A DNA stretch of 64,000 nt from Pseudomonas flavescens (GCF_013408425.1 NZ_JACBYV010000001.1:2046001-2110000), one strand, 5' to 3'; shown: positions 29,911 to 41,179, numbered from the stretch's first letter. Program-made: numbers and translations. The notes: generated by a model from the sequence alone, not told the origin.

Positions 29911-30570
29911 TCAGTTCAGCAGCGCCAGGGCGTCGGCGCTCGCCTGGCGAACCTTGTCCCAACCCGCGGAGCTGTCCAGCATCCAACTGCCGCCAACGCA
30001 CATCACATTGGGCAGGGCCATGTAACGCTGCATGTTGTCGGGGCTGACACCGCCAGTCGGGCAGAAACGGATGTCTCCGAACGGGCCGCTGAGGGCCTTG
30101 AGCGCCGCGGTTCCGCCGCAGACTTCCGCAGGGAACAGCTTGAAGCGGCGATAACCGAGGGCATAACCGACCATGATCTCCGAGGCACTGGCCACACCGG
30201 GCAGCAGCGGTATCGGGCTGTCCAGCGCAGCACGCAGCAGTTCGTCGGTAGAGCCAGGGCTGACGATGAACTGAGCGCCGGCCTCCTCCACCGACTCGAG
30301 CATGCGGCGATCCAGCACCGTGCCAGCCCCCACGCACAGATGTGGGCGCTCTTCGCGCAGGCGGCGGATGGCACTCAGGCCGTGCACCGAGCGCAGGGTG
30401 ATTTCCAGTACCTGCAGGCCGCCGGCGTCCAGAGCATCGGCCAGCGGCAGAATGTCTTCCTCGCGGGCGATGGTGATCACCGGCATGATCCGCGCTCGCT
30501 CACAGAGCGCGTCGATGCTGGCGATCTTTTCAGCCATGGTTGGGGCTGGGCGGCTGATGGCGTGTGTCAT
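29911..30570 (-). CDS. eda: KDPG/KHG aldolase
   Basis: 219 residues. Schiff-base Lys in RFKLFPAEVCGG (about residue 140), catalytic Glu in LEITLRS, and phosphate loop CPTGGVSPDN. It splits 2-keto-3-deoxy-6-phosphogluconate into pyruvate and glyceraldehyde-3-phosphate, ending the Entner-Doudoroff path; the family also accepts 4-hydroxy-2-oxoglutarate. It lies 19 bp after pgl in the zwf-pgl-eda unit, under the HexR-controlled zwf promoter. Confidence 0.96.
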   Translation of the reverse strand: MTHAISRPAPTMAEKIASIDALCERARIMPVITIAREEDILPLADALDAGGLQVLEITLRSVHGLSAIRRLREERPHLCVGAGTVLDRRMLESVEEAGAQFIVSPGSTDELLRAALDSPIPLLPGVASASEIMVGYALGYRRFKLFPAEVCGGTAALKALSGPFGDIRFCPTGGVSPDNMQRYMALPNVMCVGGSWMLDSSAGWDKVRQASADALALLN

Positions 30571-30589
30571 GTTGTTTGATCCTTTTGGC

Positions 30590-31303
30590 CTAAGGGCACC
30601 AGTAAATTTCTAAAGGCGCGCCAAGAAACGCGCTGATCGGCATTTTTTTGTGATCACGGTGTTCCAGCGCCTGCTCCAGCACGCGCAACTTCCCTTCTCC
30701 TTCGATCGACAAGAGTTGCAGTCGAGCTGCCTTGAGCAACGGCAGCGTGAGGGTCAAGCGCTGATGTGGCACCGCCGGGGCGAGCATCGGCAAGCAGCGG
30801 CGCTCGCCGTCGCCCCGCAACGCTTCATCGAGGTTGGGGCTGTTGGGGAACAGCGAGGCGGTATGCCCGTCGGTGCCCATGCCCAGTACCAGTACGTCGA
30901 TGGGAGGCAGGTCGTTCAACGCCTGTTCGGTGAGCGTCGCCGCCTCTTCGAGGCTACCTGCGCTGTGGTACAGGCCGAGCAGCCGCGCTTCGGCGGCTGG
31001 CCCCTGAAGCAAATGCCGACGCACCAGTGCCTCGTTACTGTCTTCATGGGCGACCGGCACCCAGCGTTCGTCCGCCAGGCTTACCAGCACCTTGGCCCAG
31101 GACAACCGTTGCTGCGCCAGTGCCTTGAAGAAAGCGATCGGGCTACGCCCGCCCGACACCACCAGCGTAGCGGTGCCGTGGCTGTCGATGGCATCGCGCA
31201 GCGCGCCGGCCACGCGATCGGCCAAAGCCTGAGCCAGGTGCTGCGAATTGTCGTGGCTGCGGGCAACCACGCCCGCGGGAAATTCGAGGTCAGAGATCGC
31301 CAT
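30590..31303 (-). CDS. pgl: 6-phosphogluconolactonase
   Basis: 237 residues, DevB/Pgl family, with [12 protein letters not shown] and [14 protein letters not shown] (phosphate and lactone site) and [14 protein letters not shown]. It hydrolyses 6-phosphogluconolactone made by Zwf. Its start overlaps the zwf stop by 14 bp, so translation is coupled, and eda follows 19 bp on. Confidence 0.95.
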   Translation of the reverse strand: MAISDLEFPAGVVARSHDNSQHLAQALADRVAGALRDAIDSHGTATLVVSGGRSPIAFFKALAQQRLSWAKVLVSLADERWVPVAHEDSNEALVRRHLLQGPAAEARLLGLYHSAGSLEEAATLTEQALNDLPPIDVLVLGMGTDGHTASLFPNSPNLDEALRGDGERRCLPMLAPAVPHQRLTLTLPLLKAARLQLLSIEGEGKLRVLEQALEHRDHKKMPISAFLGAPLEIYWCP

Positions 31304-32759
31304 ACCAGGCCCTCCCGTCGCGAGTGATCAGGGCGATGGAGCTCATCGGTCCCCAGCTACCGGCGACGTACGGTTTGGGTGGGTCACCGAGTTTCTTCCA
31401 GCCAGCGATCAACTGATCGCACCACTGCCAGGCATGCTCGATTTCGTCCTTGCGCACGAACAGATTCTGGTTGCCACGCATGACCTCCAGCAGCAGCCGT
31501 TCGTAGGCATCGGGAATGCGTGAACTGCCATAGGTTGCCGAGAAGTTCAGCTGCAATGGACCGCTGCGCAGCTGCATGCCCTTGTCCAGCCCCTGGTCCT
31601 TGGTCATCACCTGCAGGGAAATGCTCTCGTCCGGCTGCAGACGGATGATCAGTTTGTTGCCGATCAACTGCCGCTGCTCGGGAGCGAAGATGTAGTGCGG
31701 CGGCTCCTTGAAGTGAATGACGATCTGCGACAGCTTCTGCGCCATGCGCTTGCCGGTGCGCAGGTAGAACGGCACCCCGGCCCAGCGCCAATTGCGGATG
31801 TCGGCACGCAGGGCAACGAAGGTTTCGGTGTCGCTATGGGCGTTGGAGTTCTCTTCCTCCAGATAGCCCGGCACCGGCTTGCCATCGCTGGTCCCGCCCA
31901 CGTACTGGCCACGCACCACATGACGGGAAAGCTGCTCGGCGTTCATCGGTTCGAGCGCCTTGAGCACCTTGACCTTCTCGTCACGGATGGCATCCGCAGA
32001 GAGATCGCCAGGCGGATCCATGGCGATCAGGCAGAGCAGCTGCAGCAGATGGTTCTGGATCATGTCGCGCAGTTGCCCGGCCTTGTCGAAATAGCCCCAG
32101 CGGCCTTCGATACCGACCTTCTCCGCCACGGTGATCTCCACGTGGGTGATGTGGTTCTGGTTCCACTGGGTCTCGAACAGACTGTTGGCGAAGCGCAGCG
32201 CGATCAGGTTCTGCACCGTCTCCTTGCCCAGATAATGGTCGATCCGATAAACCTGGGTTTCCGGAAAGTACGCCGCCACCGCATCGTTGACCGCGCGGGA
32301 CGATTCCAGATCGTGGCCAATGGGTTTCTCCAGCACGACCCGTGTGCCCTCGGCCAGACCGACCGCGGCGAGGTTGGCGCAGATACCGCCATACACCGAC
32401 GCGGGCGTGGCGAAATAGGCGATCAGCTGACGCCCGCTACCGACCGCCTCGGCCAGCTGCGGGTACCCATCAGGTGGCAGGAATTCCATGCTCAGGTAGC
32501 GCAGGCGCGCCTGGAAACGCTGCATCACGGCCTCGTCCAGTTCCTTGGCAGGCAGGTAGCGGCGCAAATGACTGTCGATGGCGCTCAGGTGCGTGGCAGG
32601 GTCGCCGCCCTCGCGCGCCAGGGCAAGCAGATGGGTATCCTCATGCAACAGCCCGGCACGATCGAGCTGATAGAGGGCAGGAAACAACTTGCGCAATGCC
32701 AGGTCGCCCAGGGCGCCGAACAGAGCGAAGGTACAAGGTTCAACGGGAATCACGGACAT
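31290..32759 (-). CDS. zwf: Glucose-6-phosphate 1-dehydrogenase
   Basis: 489 residues. NADP site [11 protein letters not shown] (residues 14-24), EKPIGHD, and the catalytic RIDHYLGKE (around 175-183, His and Lys). It oxidises glucose-6-phosphate to the lactone, giving NADPH. First gene of zwf-pgl-eda and divergent from hexR. A HexR half-perfect palindrome at 32827-32841 and an A-rich AAGAACAA at 32765-32772 just before the ATG suggest repression by HexR and Crc/Hfq control of translation. Confidence 0.97.
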   Translation of the reverse strand: MSVIPVEPCTFALFGALGDLALRKLFPALYQLDRAGLLHEDTHLLALAREGGDPATHLSAIDSHLRRYLPAKELDEAVMQRFQARLRYLSMEFLPPDGYPQLAEAVGSGRQLIAYFATPASVYGGICANLAAVGLAEGTRVVLEKPIGHDLESSRAVNDAVAAYFPETQVYRIDHYLGKETVQNLIALRFANSLFETQWNQNHITHVEITVAEKVGIEGRWGYFDKAGQLRDMIQNHLLQLLCLIAMDPPGDLSADAIRDEKVKVLKALEPMNAEQLSRHVVRGQYVGGTSDGKPVPGYLEEENSNAHSDTETFVALRADIRNWRWAGVPFYLRTGKRMAQKLSQIVIHFKEPPHYIFAPEQRQLIGNKLIIRLQPDESISLQVMTKDQGLDKGMQLRSGPLQLNFSATYGSSRIPDAYERLLLEVMRGNQNLFVRKDEIEHAWQWCDQLIAGWKKLGDPPKPYVAGSWGPMSSIALITRDGRAWYGDL

Positions 32760-32764
32760 GATCT

Positions 32765-32772
32765 TTGTTCTT
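32765..32772 (-). promoter_or_regulatory. Crc/Hfq-type A-rich motif in zwf leader
   Basis: AAGAACAA, fitting the AANAANAA pattern bound by Hfq with Crc in Pseudomonas, 5 bases before the zwf ATG. The same bases also fit TTGT-N7-TCAA (32765-32779), one off a HexR site, so either reading is open. Confidence 0.5.
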
Positions 32773-32826
32773 CTATCAAGTTACCCTATTGATAGCGGTT
32801 AACCGCTAACTTCGCAACTGGAAATG

Positions 32827-32841
32827 TAGTAATAAAAACAA
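32827..32841. promoter_or_regulatory. Probable HexR operator, zwf/hexR intergenic region
   Basis: Plus strand TAGT-N7-ACAA, seven of eight matches to the HexR consensus TTGT-N7/8-ACAA. It lies 68 bp upstream of zwf and 84 bp upstream of hexR, in the right place to repress both. Confidence 0.6.
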
Positions 32842-32925
32842 CATTTTTATAGACTGCAGATCTCGATAGCCAGTAGACAGCAGCGGTCGTACGATTGACC
32901 GGCGTTTTATCAGACAAGGACAAAA

Positions 32926-33795
32926 ATGGATCGCGTGCGCAATCTCCTCGAGCAGATCCAGGGCCGCCTCGACAGCCTGAACAAGGCCGAACGCAAGGTC
33001 GCCGAAGTGATACTGCTCAATCCGCAGCAGGCCACCCGCCTGAGCATCGCCGCCCTCGCCCAGGCCGCTCAGGTCAGCGAACCGACGGTGAACCGCTTCT
33101 GCCGCTCGTTCGGCGTCAACGGCTATCCCGAGCTGAAAATGCAGCTGGCGCAGAGCCTGGCCAGCGGTGCGGCCTACGTCAGCCGCGCCGTGGAAGCCGA
33201 CGACGGCCCCGAGGCCTACACCCGCAAGATATTCGGCAGCGCCATCGCCTCGCTGGACAGCGCCTGCCAGAGCCTCGACCCGAACCTGATCAGCCGCGCC
33301 GTCGACCTGTTGATCCAGGCCCGGCAGATCCATTTCTTCGGCCTTGGCGCATCGGCGCCCGTCGCGCTGGATGCCCAGCACAAGTTCTTCCGCTTCAACC
33401 TCGCGGTGTCCGCCCACGCCGATGTGCTGATGCAGCGGATGCTGGCATCGGTGGCCCATACCGGCGATCTGTTCGTGATCATTTCCTATACCGGCCGCAC
33501 CCGCGAACTGGTCGAGGTGGCGCGTCTGGCGCGGGAAAATGGCGCGTCGGTACTCGGCCTCACCGCCGCCGGCTCGCCGCTGGCACAAGCCTGCAGCCTG
33601 AGCGTACATATCCCGTTGCCCGAAGACACCGACATCTACATGCCGATGACCTCGCGGATCATCCAGCTCACCGTGCTCGACGTACTGGCAACCGGCATGA
33701 CCCTGCGCCGCGGTGCGGATTTCCAGCCGCACCTGCGCAAGATCAAGGAAAGCCTCAACGCCAGCCGTTATCCGGCCAGCGAAGAGCAAGGCTGA
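32926..33795 (+). CDS. hexR: HexR transcriptional regulator (RpiR family)
   Basis: 289 residues. The N-terminal HTH_6 domain has [20 protein letters not shown] (about 44-63) as recognition unit; the C-terminal SIS domain (about 125-265, with [11 protein letters not shown] and ISYTGRTRE) binds KDPG. In Pseudomonas HexR represses zwf, edd and gap operons and is released by KDPG. Divergent from zwf with a shared operator. Sites matching its consensus also precede edd and gap in this window. Confidence 0.96.
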   Translation: MDRVRNLLEQIQGRLDSLNKAERKVAEVILLNPQQATRLSIAALAQAAQVSEPTVNRFCRSFGVNGYPELKMQLAQSLASGAAYVSRAVEADDGPEAYTRKIFGSAIASLDSACQSLDPNLISRAVDLLIQARQIHFFGLGASAPVALDAQHKFFRFNLAVSAHADVLMQRMLASVAHTGDLFVIISYTGRTRELVEVARLARENGASVLGLTAAGSPLAQACSLSVHIPLPEDTDIYMPMTSRIIQLTVLDVLATGMTLRRGADFQPHLRKIKESLNASRYPASEEQG

Positions 33796-33810
33796 GCGGC
33801 ATGGCGCCAT

Positions 33811-33893
33811 GCGTAGGGTGGGTGAAGCGGCGCCAAACCGCGACCGCCAACCCACATCAAGTCCAGAGCGCCGCATAACCCACCACGCGGTCG
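33811..33893. repeat. Degenerate inverted-repeat element after hexR
   Basis: GTAGGGTGGG with a GGCGCC core at the left and CCGCATAACCCACCA at the right resemble the two ends of a dispersed Pseudomonas intergenic repeat. Pairing is imperfect. The rest of the gap to the porin gene (to 34053) shows nothing else. Confidence 0.35.
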
Positions 33894-34053
33894 ACGCTGA
33901 TACCGAATGGTGGGCCAGGGCGCACAAGAATCTGGTCGTTCCCGATGAAAACGACCAGCGCCTACCCACCCCACGAGCCTGCAAGCTAGCGCTGCGCGAC
34001 TGCGAAATCGTAGTCAGCTTTTACTTGCGGCTTGTCGCTTGCAGCTCGAGGCC

Positions 34054-35379
<1,326 letters not shown>

Positions 35380-36528
35380 TCAACGATTCTTTAACTGGGT
35401 GACATTGCTCTGCGCAGCGATGTCTGCTTCGGGGCGTACGCGCTCGCCGCTGTCGGCATCGAACAGCAGCACCCGCGAGGCATCGATCTGCAACTCGATG
35501 TTTTGGCCGATCTCCGGTGCTTGGTCCGGTGCCAGGCGGCAGCACAGCTTGGCGTCATTCACGCTGACGAAGACCAGGGTGTCCGGCCCGGTGGGTTCGG
35601 TGACCTCGACCACGGCAGGCAGTGACGCAGCCTGACCGGGCGCACTGGCCGGCTGAATCTGTTCAGGGCGGATACCGAGCAGCAGCGTGCGTTGCTCGGT
35701 GCCCTCGGGCAGGTGGCCGAGGGGCAGTTCGCAGCTGCCGGCCGACGAGGTCAGCGTTGCCCACACCTGGCCAGCACGGCGCTGCAGTTGCACGGGCACG
35801 AAGTTCATGGGCGGCGAGCCGATGAAACTGGCCACGAACAGGTTGGACGGGTCGTTGTAGATCTGCTGCGGGGTGCCGAACTGCTGGATCACGCCCTCCT
35901 TCATCACCGCCACCTTGTCGCCGAGGGTCATTGCCTCGATCTGGTCGTGGGTGACGTAGACCGTGGTGGTCTTCAGGCGCTGGTGCATCAGCTTGATTTC
36001 GGTACGCATCTCCACCCGCAGCTTGGCGTCGAGGTTGGACAGCGGTTCGTCGAACAGGTAGATCTTCGGCCGCCGCGCCAGCGCCCGGCCCATGGCCACA
36101 CGTTGCTGCTGGCCACCGGAAAGCTGCCCCGGCTTGCGCTTGAGCAGATGCTCGATCTGCAGCAGCTTGGCGACCCGTGCCACTTCCTCGTCGATGGCCG
36201 CCGGGGCCATCTTGCGCATCTTCAGACCGAAGGCGATGTTGTCGCGCACGCTCATGGTCGGATACAGCGCGTAGGACTGGAACACCATGGCGATGTCACG
36301 ATCCTTGGGGCTCATGCCGCTGATGTCGGCGTCATCGACCAGGATCGCGCCGTTGCTGATGCTCTCCAGCCCGGCGATGCAGTTCATCAGGGTGGATTTC
36401 CCGCAACCCGAGGGGCCGACCAGAATCAGGAACTCCCCGGCATCGATCTTCAGGTCGATGCTCTTGAGCGTGTCTGTCAGGCCACTTCCATAGGACTTGT
36501 TGACGTTGCGCAATTCGAGCGTTGCCAT
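35380..36528 (-). CDS. gtsD: Sugar ABC transporter ATPase (MalK/UgpC type)
   Basis: 382 residues. Walker A GPSGCGKST (38-46), signature LSGGQQQRVAMGRAL, Walker B IYLFDEPLSNLD, switch His in VYVTHDQ, then a TOBE-type C-terminal domain of the MalK class. It powers the glucose importer with permeases GtsB and GtsC. It follows gtsC by 29 bp; the porin comes 93 bp later. Confidence 0.93.
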   Translation of the reverse strand: MATLELRNVNKSYGSGLTDTLKSIDLKIDAGEFLILVGPSGCGKSTLMNCIAGLESISNGAILVDDADISGMSPKDRDIAMVFQSYALYPTMSVRDNIAFGLKMRKMAPAAIDEEVARVAKLLQIEHLLKRKPGQLSGGQQQRVAMGRALARRPKIYLFDEPLSNLDAKLRVEMRTEIKLMHQRLKTTTVYVTHDQIEAMTLGDKVAVMKEGVIQQFGTPQQIYNDPSNLFVASFIGSPPMNFVPVQLQRRAGQVWATLTSSAGSCELPLGHLPEGTEQRTLLLGIRPEQIQPASAPGQAASLPAVVEVTEPTGPDTLVFVSVNDAKLCCRLAPDQAPEIGQNIELQIDASRVLLFDADSGERVRPEADIAAQSNVTQLKNR

Positions 36529-36557
36529 TTACTTCTCCACTTGTGAAAGCGCAGCTT

Positions 36558-37388
36558 TCAACCCTTCACCGCGCCGGCCGTGAGGCCGCGCAGAAAATAT
36601 TTGCCCGCCACGATGTACACCAGCAGGGTCGGTAGCCCGGCGATCATCGCCGCGGCCATGTCCACGTTGTATTCCTTGGCCCCGGTGCTGGTATTGACCA
36701 GGTTGTTGAGGGCCACGGTGATCGGCTGGGAATCGCCACTGGCGAACACCACACCAAAGAGGAAATCGTTCCAGATCTGGGTGAACTGCCAGATCAGGCA
36801 GACCATGATGATCGGCAGCGACATGGGCAGCAGGATGCGGCCGAAGATGGTGAAGAAGCCCGCGCCATCGAGGCGCGCCGCCTTGACCAGCGCATCCGGC
36901 ACGCTGACGTAGAAGTTGCGGAAGAACAGCGTGGTGAAGGCGATGCCGTACACCACGTGGATCAGCACCAGGCCCGTGGTGGTATTGGCCAGGCCGAACT
37001 TGCCGAGGGTGAACGAGGCTGGCAGCAACACCGTCTGGAACGGCAGGAAGCAACCGAACAGCAGCAGCCCGAAGAACAGCTGCGAGCCGCGAAAGCGCCA
37101 CATCGACAGCACGTAACCATTCAGGGCACCGACCGCCGTGGAAATCAGCACGGCCGGTACGGCGATCTTCACCGAGTTCCAGAAATAGCCGCCGACCACG
37201 TCCCAGGCCTTGACCCAACCGATCAGGGTGAACGCATCGGGCCAGGACAGCAGGTTGCCGGCACGCACGTCCTCGGGGGTCTTGAAGCTGGTCAGCAGCA
37301 TCACGATCAGCGGCACCAGGTACAGCGCCGCGGCGAACAACAGGGTGGCGTAGATCGCCACACGGCTTGGGCTGAAGGCTCTAGTCAT
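36558..37388 (-). CDS. gtsC: Sugar ABC transporter permease, MalG type
   Basis: 276 residues with about six membrane helices. The EAA loop is visible as VPDALVKAARLDGAGFFTIFG (shortened here in reading to its core DALVKAARLDGAGF), which docks to the ATPase. Overlaps the gtsB stop by 8 bp. Inner-membrane half of the glucose channel. Confidence 0.93.
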   Translation of the reverse strand: MTRAFSPSRVAIYATLLFAAALYLVPLIVMLLTSFKTPEDVRAGNLLSWPDAFTLIGWVKAWDVVGGYFWNSVKIAVPAVLISTAVGALNGYVLSMWRFRGSQLFFGLLLFGCFLPFQTVLLPASFTLGKFGLANTTTGLVLIHVVYGIAFTTLFFRNFYVSVPDALVKAARLDGAGFFTIFGRILLPMSLPIIMVCLIWQFTQIWNDFLFGVVFASGDSQPITVALNNLVNTSTGAKEYNVDMAAAMIAGLPTLLVYIVAGKYFLRGLTAGAVKG

Positions 37389-38289
37389 GGCGTTTGCCCC
37401 GCAGTTCCGAGTAGAGATAGGGCACCAGAATCGCCAGGATCGCGCCGAGCATCATCATCGCGCTGGCCGAGCCGATGCCCATCTGGCCGCGGCTGAAGGT
37501 GAAGTTGTACATGAACATCGCCGGCAGATCGGACGAGTAACCAGGGCCGCCTGCGGTCATCGCCGCCACCAGGTCGAAGCTCTTGATGGCGATGTGCGCG
37601 AGGATCATCACCGCACTGAAGAACACCGGCCGCAGGCTCGGCAGGACGATGCGCAGGTAGATGGTCGGCAGGCTTGCGCCGTCCACCTGAGCGGCACGGA
37701 TGATCGATTGATCGACGCTGCGCAGCCCAGCCAGGAACAACGCCATGACGAACCCCGAGGCTTGCCACACGGCAGCGATCACCAGGCAGTAGACGACCCG
37801 ATCCTGATCCACCAGCCAGTCCAGGCGAAAGCCTTCCCAGCCCCAGTCGCGCAACATCTTGTCCAGCCCCAGGCCGGGGTTGAGCAGCCATTTCCAGGCG
37901 GTACCGGTGACGATCATCGACAGCGCCATGGGGTACAGGTAGATGGTACGAATGAAGCCCTCGCGACGAATGCGCTGATCGAGCAACACGGCCAGCAACA
38001 CGCCGATGACCAGGCTGATGCCGATGAACATGCCGCCGAACACCATCAGGTTCTTGCTTGCCACCCACCAGCGATCGTTGTCCATCAGCCGCACGTACTG
38101 CTGCAGGCCGACCCACTTGTAGCTGGGCATGAAGCTGGAATTGGTGAACGACAGCACCAGCGTCCAGAGGATGTAGCCGTAGAAGCCGACCAGCACCACC
38201 AACATGCTCGGCGCCAGCACCAGCTTGGGCAGCCAGCGCTGCAGCGCGTCGAAGGGTGAAGCCTTGCCGATTACCGTCGTGACACTCAT
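37381..38289 (-). CDS. gtsB: Sugar ABC transporter permease, MalF type
   Basis: 302 residues, six to seven membrane helices, with the EAA loop SIIRAAQVDGASLPTIYLRI. Partner of GtsC. It is separated from gtsA by 275 bp containing a hairpin and a dispersed-repeat-like stretch, which should lower permease expression relative to the binding protein. Confidence 0.93.
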   Translation of the reverse strand: MSVTTVIGKASPFDALQRWLPKLVLAPSMLVVLVGFYGYILWTLVLSFTNSSFMPSYKWVGLQQYVRLMDNDRWWVASKNLMVFGGMFIGISLVIGVLLAVLLDQRIRREGFIRTIYLYPMALSMIVTGTAWKWLLNPGLGLDKMLRDWGWEGFRLDWLVDQDRVVYCLVIAAVWQASGFVMALFLAGLRSVDQSIIRAAQVDGASLPTIYLRIVLPSLRPVFFSAVMILAHIAIKSFDLVAAMTAGGPGYSSDLPAMFMYNFTFSRGQMGIGSASAMMMLGAILAILVPYLYSELRGKRHD

Positions 38290-38384
38290 CGGGCATTACC
38301 AGTGTGGGGATGAAATTCGGGTCGAACGCCGCCTGCGACTGGGCCAGGGCCTGGTCGAAGGAGGCTTTGCTGATAAGAACGTGT

Positions 38385-38535
38385 TCACGATCTAGCGACC
38401 TAGAGCAATGCAAGGCAAAAACAGGCGAGGAAGCGGTCGGAGTCGCGGGCGACTTTACTGATGTAAATGAGCATTCCGAGTCTGTTTTAACGCCGCAGGG
38501 CCGACGCGCAGCAGGTCATGAACAGGTTCTAAGGA
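38385..38535. repeat. Dispersed-repeat-like stretch between gtsA and gtsB
   Basis: Contains GAGCAATGCAAGGCAAAAAC, AGGCGAGGAAGCGG and GACTTTACTGATGTAAATGA, a pattern I believe recurs between genes in Pseudomonas chromosomes. There is no copy elsewhere in this window and no reading frame with a ribosome site, so this is a tentative call. Confidence 0.35.
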
Positions 38536-38538
38536 AAT

Positions 38539-38556
38539 GGGCCGGCTAACCGGCCC
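38539..38556 (-). terminator. Hairpin after gtsA, probable partial terminator
   Basis: GGGCCGG (38539-38545) pairs with CCGGCCC (38550-38556) around 4 bases, 9 bp past the gtsA stop on the minus strand. Only ATTT follows, so read-through into gtsB is expected; such hairpins usually favour the binding-protein mRNA. Confidence 0.6.
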
Positions 38557-38564
38557 AAATCAAC

Positions 38565-39833
38565 CTACTGGGCGGATTTGATCGCCGCGTTGATCTGCGC
38601 GCCGGCCTTGCTCGGGTCGGCGTTCTTGTCACTCATGAAGTTGGTGACCACATCGAAGATCGCCCCCTGCACCGCCAGGTTGGTGGCCATGCTGTGGGCC
38701 ATGCTCGGCTCCAGCTTGCCGCTCTTGTCGGCCGCCTGGAAATCCTTCATGGAAGCCTGGGCGCAGCTGTCGAACTTGCTCATGTCGAGGTCGGAACGCA
38801 CCGGGATCGAACCCTTGTTCTCGTTGAACACGTACTGGAACTCGGGCTCCAGGGCGATGCGCGCCAGGGCGTGCTGGGCAGCGATGTCACCCTCGTTCTT
38901 GAGCTTGAACATGGCCATGGAGTCGATGTTGTAGGTGTAGCTGCCGGCAGTGCCTGGCATCGGCACACACTGGTAGTCCTTGCCTGCGACCTTGCCAGCG
39001 GCCGTCCACTCGCTCTTGGCCCAGTCACCCATGATCTGCATCCCGGCCTTGCCGTCTATGAGCTCGGCCGTCGCCAGGTTCCAGTCACGACCGGCGCGGT
39101 TGTCATCCATGTAGGTGGAGAGCTTTTTCAGCGCGGTGAACACTTCGGTCATCTGCGGGCTGGTGAGGGTCGCCTCGTCATTCTCGACGAATGCCTTGTG
39201 GTAGCCCTCGGCACCCATGATGCCAAGCACCAGGCCTTCGAACACGGTGCTGTCCTGCCACGGCTGCCCGCCGTGGGCCAGGGGCACGAAGCCGGCCGCC
39301 TTGAGCTTGTCGCCAGCGGCATACAGCTCGTCGAGGGTGGTCGGCGCCTTGTCGATGCCGGCCTTCTTGAACACTTGCGGGTTGATCCACAACCAGTTGA
39401 CGCGGTGGATGTTCACCGGCACGGCGACATAGTGGCCGTCGTACTTCATGGTGTTGGACACGGTTTTCGACAGCAGGCCATCCCAGTTGTTGGCCTTGGC
39501 GACGTCGTCCAGCGGCGCGAGCAGATCCAGCGCGCCCCACTCCTGCAGATCCGGCCCCTTGATCTGCGCAGCGCCCGGCGGGTTGCCGGAAACCACGCGG
39601 GTCTTGAGCACGGTCATCGCGGCGGAACCCGCGCCACCGGCCACGGCACTGTCCTTCCAGGTGTAGCCGTCTTTCTCGACCAGCTCACGCAGAACCTTCA
39701 CGGCCGCAGCCTCGCCGCCGGAGGTCCACCAGTGCACGACTTCGACCGTACCTTTGGAGTCGGCTGCCAGAGCAGCAAGCGGGAATAGCGAGGCGAGAGA
39801 AACGGCAGTGGCGAGACGGGTGATCGCGTTCAT
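38565..39833 (-). CDS. gtsA: Sugar ABC transporter substrate-binding protein
   Basis: 422 residues with a signal peptide (1-23, ALA before ADSKG) and no lipobox, so a soluble periplasmic protein. Type I extracellular solute-binding family: [24 protein letters not shown] and an aromatic-rich cleft ([14 protein letters not shown]). By position with gtsBCD and gtrS/gltR it is the glucose-binding protein of Pseudomonas. Its leader carries AACAACAA, and a 41-bp conserved element lies 79 bp upstream. Confidence 0.93.
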   Translation of the reverse strand: MNAITRLATAVSLASLFPLAALAADSKGTVEVVHWWTSGGEAAAVKVLRELVEKDGYTWKDSAVAGGAGSAAMTVLKTRVVSGNPPGAAQIKGPDLQEWGALDLLAPLDDVAKANNWDGLLSKTVSNTMKYDGHYVAVPVNIHRVNWLWINPQVFKKAGIDKAPTTLDELYAAGDKLKAAGFVPLAHGGQPWQDSTVFEGLVLGIMGAEGYHKAFVENDEATLTSPQMTEVFTALKKLSTYMDDNRAGRDWNLATAELIDGKAGMQIMGDWAKSEWTAAGKVAGKDYQCVPMPGTAGSYTYNIDSMAMFKLKNEGDIAAQHALARIALEPEFQYVFNENKGSIPVRSDLDMSKFDSCAQASMKDFQAADKSGKLEPSMAHSMATNLAVQGAIFDVVTNFMSDKNADPSKAGAQINAAIKSAQ

Positions 39834-39846
39834 CGAAGTACCTTTC

Positions 39847-39854
39847 TTGTTGTT
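39847..39854 (-). promoter_or_regulatory. Crc/Hfq-type motif in gtsA leader
   Basis: AACAACAA followed by GAAAGG, the likely ribosome site, 14 bases before the ATG, so binding would block translation start. Confidence 0.6.
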
Positions 39855-39911
39855 AGAAGCAAGTCGTGGCGCTTGCGTTGCATGGAGTGTAATCAGGCTT
39901 TGCTGGCAGCC

Positions 39912-39952
39912 AGGTAACGAAGGGATGCGCGAATGTCACCACCTCGTTACAT
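39912..39952 (-). promoter_or_regulatory. 41-bp conserved element upstream of gtsA (candidate GltR site)
   Basis: Plus strand pattern AGGTAACGAAG-N12-GTCACCA-C-CTCGT-T-ACAT. The same string with identical spacing occurs at 41279-41319 before the isomerase gene. The outer parts GTAACGA and TCGTTAC are inverted repeats. It overlaps the 3-prime end of the isomerase gene. Confidence 0.6.
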
Positions 39953-41179
39953 GGCTGCCAATGCCGAAGCCAGGCTCGGCGCCAGCGGCAGGCGTGGCAG
40001 CAGAACGGCCTGGTAGGCGTGATAGAGATCGGGCTTACCAGGCCAGATGCTGGAGGCCGGATGGTTGTCGCTGTCGAGTTCGTGGTGCCAGCTGCCATTT
40101 TGCAGGTCGATGAAATGACTGGAGGCGAACTCCCAGAACCGTCGATACCACTGCTCGTAGATGGCCTCACCCGTGCGTCGCAGCAAGGCTGCGGCGGCGG
40201 CACAGGCCTCTGCCTGCACCCAGTGCAGCCGCGCGCGTACCACCGGGCGCCCCAGCCAATCGAGGCTGTAGACCAACCCTGGTGCGCCATCGGCATGCCA
40301 GGCGTCGCGACAGGCACTGGCGAACAGCCCGCGGGCATCCTCCAGCAGCCAGTCGGGCGCGTCTAGGCCGGCCCGGGCCAATGCCGCTTCGAGGTGCAAG
40401 AGCAGACGCGCCCACTCGAAACTGTGCCCCGGCGTGCTGCCATAGGGGCGGAACGGGTCGGCACGGTTATCGACGTTGTATTCGGGCAAGGCCTGCCACT
40501 GCGGGTCGAAATGCTCGACCACCACATAGCCCCGGGAGGCCGCGTGATGGTGGATCAGACGCTCGACAATGCGCAGCGCGCGGTGCAGCCAGAGGGCATC
40601 ACCGGTGACATCCGCGAGGGCGAGAAACGCCTCGGTGGCGTGCATGTTGCTGTTGGCACCGCGGTAGGCTTCTTCCTGCGACCAGTCGCGACTGAAGCTC
40701 TCGCGCAGCGCGCCCTCCTCCTCGCACCAGAAATGCCGCTCGATGATGCCGATCGCCTCGGCCAGCAGCGCCTCGGCTCCGGGCCTGCCGGCAGCCTGCG
40801 CGGAGCTGGCGGCCAGGGCCACGAAAGCATGCAGGTAGGCGGACTTGTCGCCCTTGCGACCGACGTCCGCGAACCAGCCGCCAGCCTGCTCGTCACGCAG
40901 GTCGCTCTGCAGCGTGGCGATGCCGTGATCGACCAGATGGGCATAGCCGGGGATACCCTGGATATGGGCCAGGGCGAAACAGTGGGTCATGCGGGTGGTG
41001 TGAATCAGCTCGGCGCTGGCTCCCGCGGGCAATCGCCCCTGGCCGTCCAGCGCAGCGAAACCCTGCGCGACACCAGAAGTGCTGGCGAACGGCAGCAGGC
41101 GCATGCCTTCGGCGTTCAGCCAGGCACGATGGGCTGGCTTGACCAGCCAGCTGTCGGAGGGCAGTGCAGGTGTTTTCAT
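39947..41179 (-). CDS. AGE-family sugar isomerase/epimerase (mannose isomerase-like)
   Basis: 410 residues from ATG at 41179. An (alpha/alpha)6-barrel of the N-acylglucosamine 2-epimerase/YihS family, with ANSNMHATEAFLALADVTGD (active-site His region), STPGHSFEWARLLL and GSWHHELDSDNHP (the catalytic His pair regions). Such enzymes interconvert mannose with fructose, or related aldose-ketose pairs. It sits between gtsA and gtrS and shares the 41-bp element and a Crc-type motif with gtsA, so a role in feeding sugars to the same pathway is likely. Exact sugar unknown. Confidence 0.83.
   Translation of the reverse strand: MKTPALPSDSWLVKPAHRAWLNAEGMRLLPFASTSGVAQGFAALDGQGRLPAGASAELIHTTRMTHCFALAHIQGIPGYAHLVDHGIATLQSDLRDEQAGGWFADVGRKGDKSAYLHAFVALAASSAQAAGRPGAEALLAEAIGIIERHFWCEEEGALRESFSRDWSQEEAYRGANSNMHATEAFLALADVTGDALWLHRALRIVERLIHHHAASRGYVVVEHFDPQWQALPEYNVDNRADPFRPYGSTPGHSFEWARLLLHLEAALARAGLDAPDWLLEDARGLFASACRDAWHADGAPGLVYSLDWLGRPVVRARLHWVQAEACAAAAALLRRTGEAIYEQWYRRFWEFASSHFIDLQNGSWHHELDSDNHPASSIWPGKPDLYHAYQAVLLPRLPLAPSLASALAAM

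Noticed and set aside
38304..38549. 81-codon frame in the gtsA-gtsB gap
   Set aside because: Lies in repeat-like sequence on the opposite strand to the operon, with no ribosome site.
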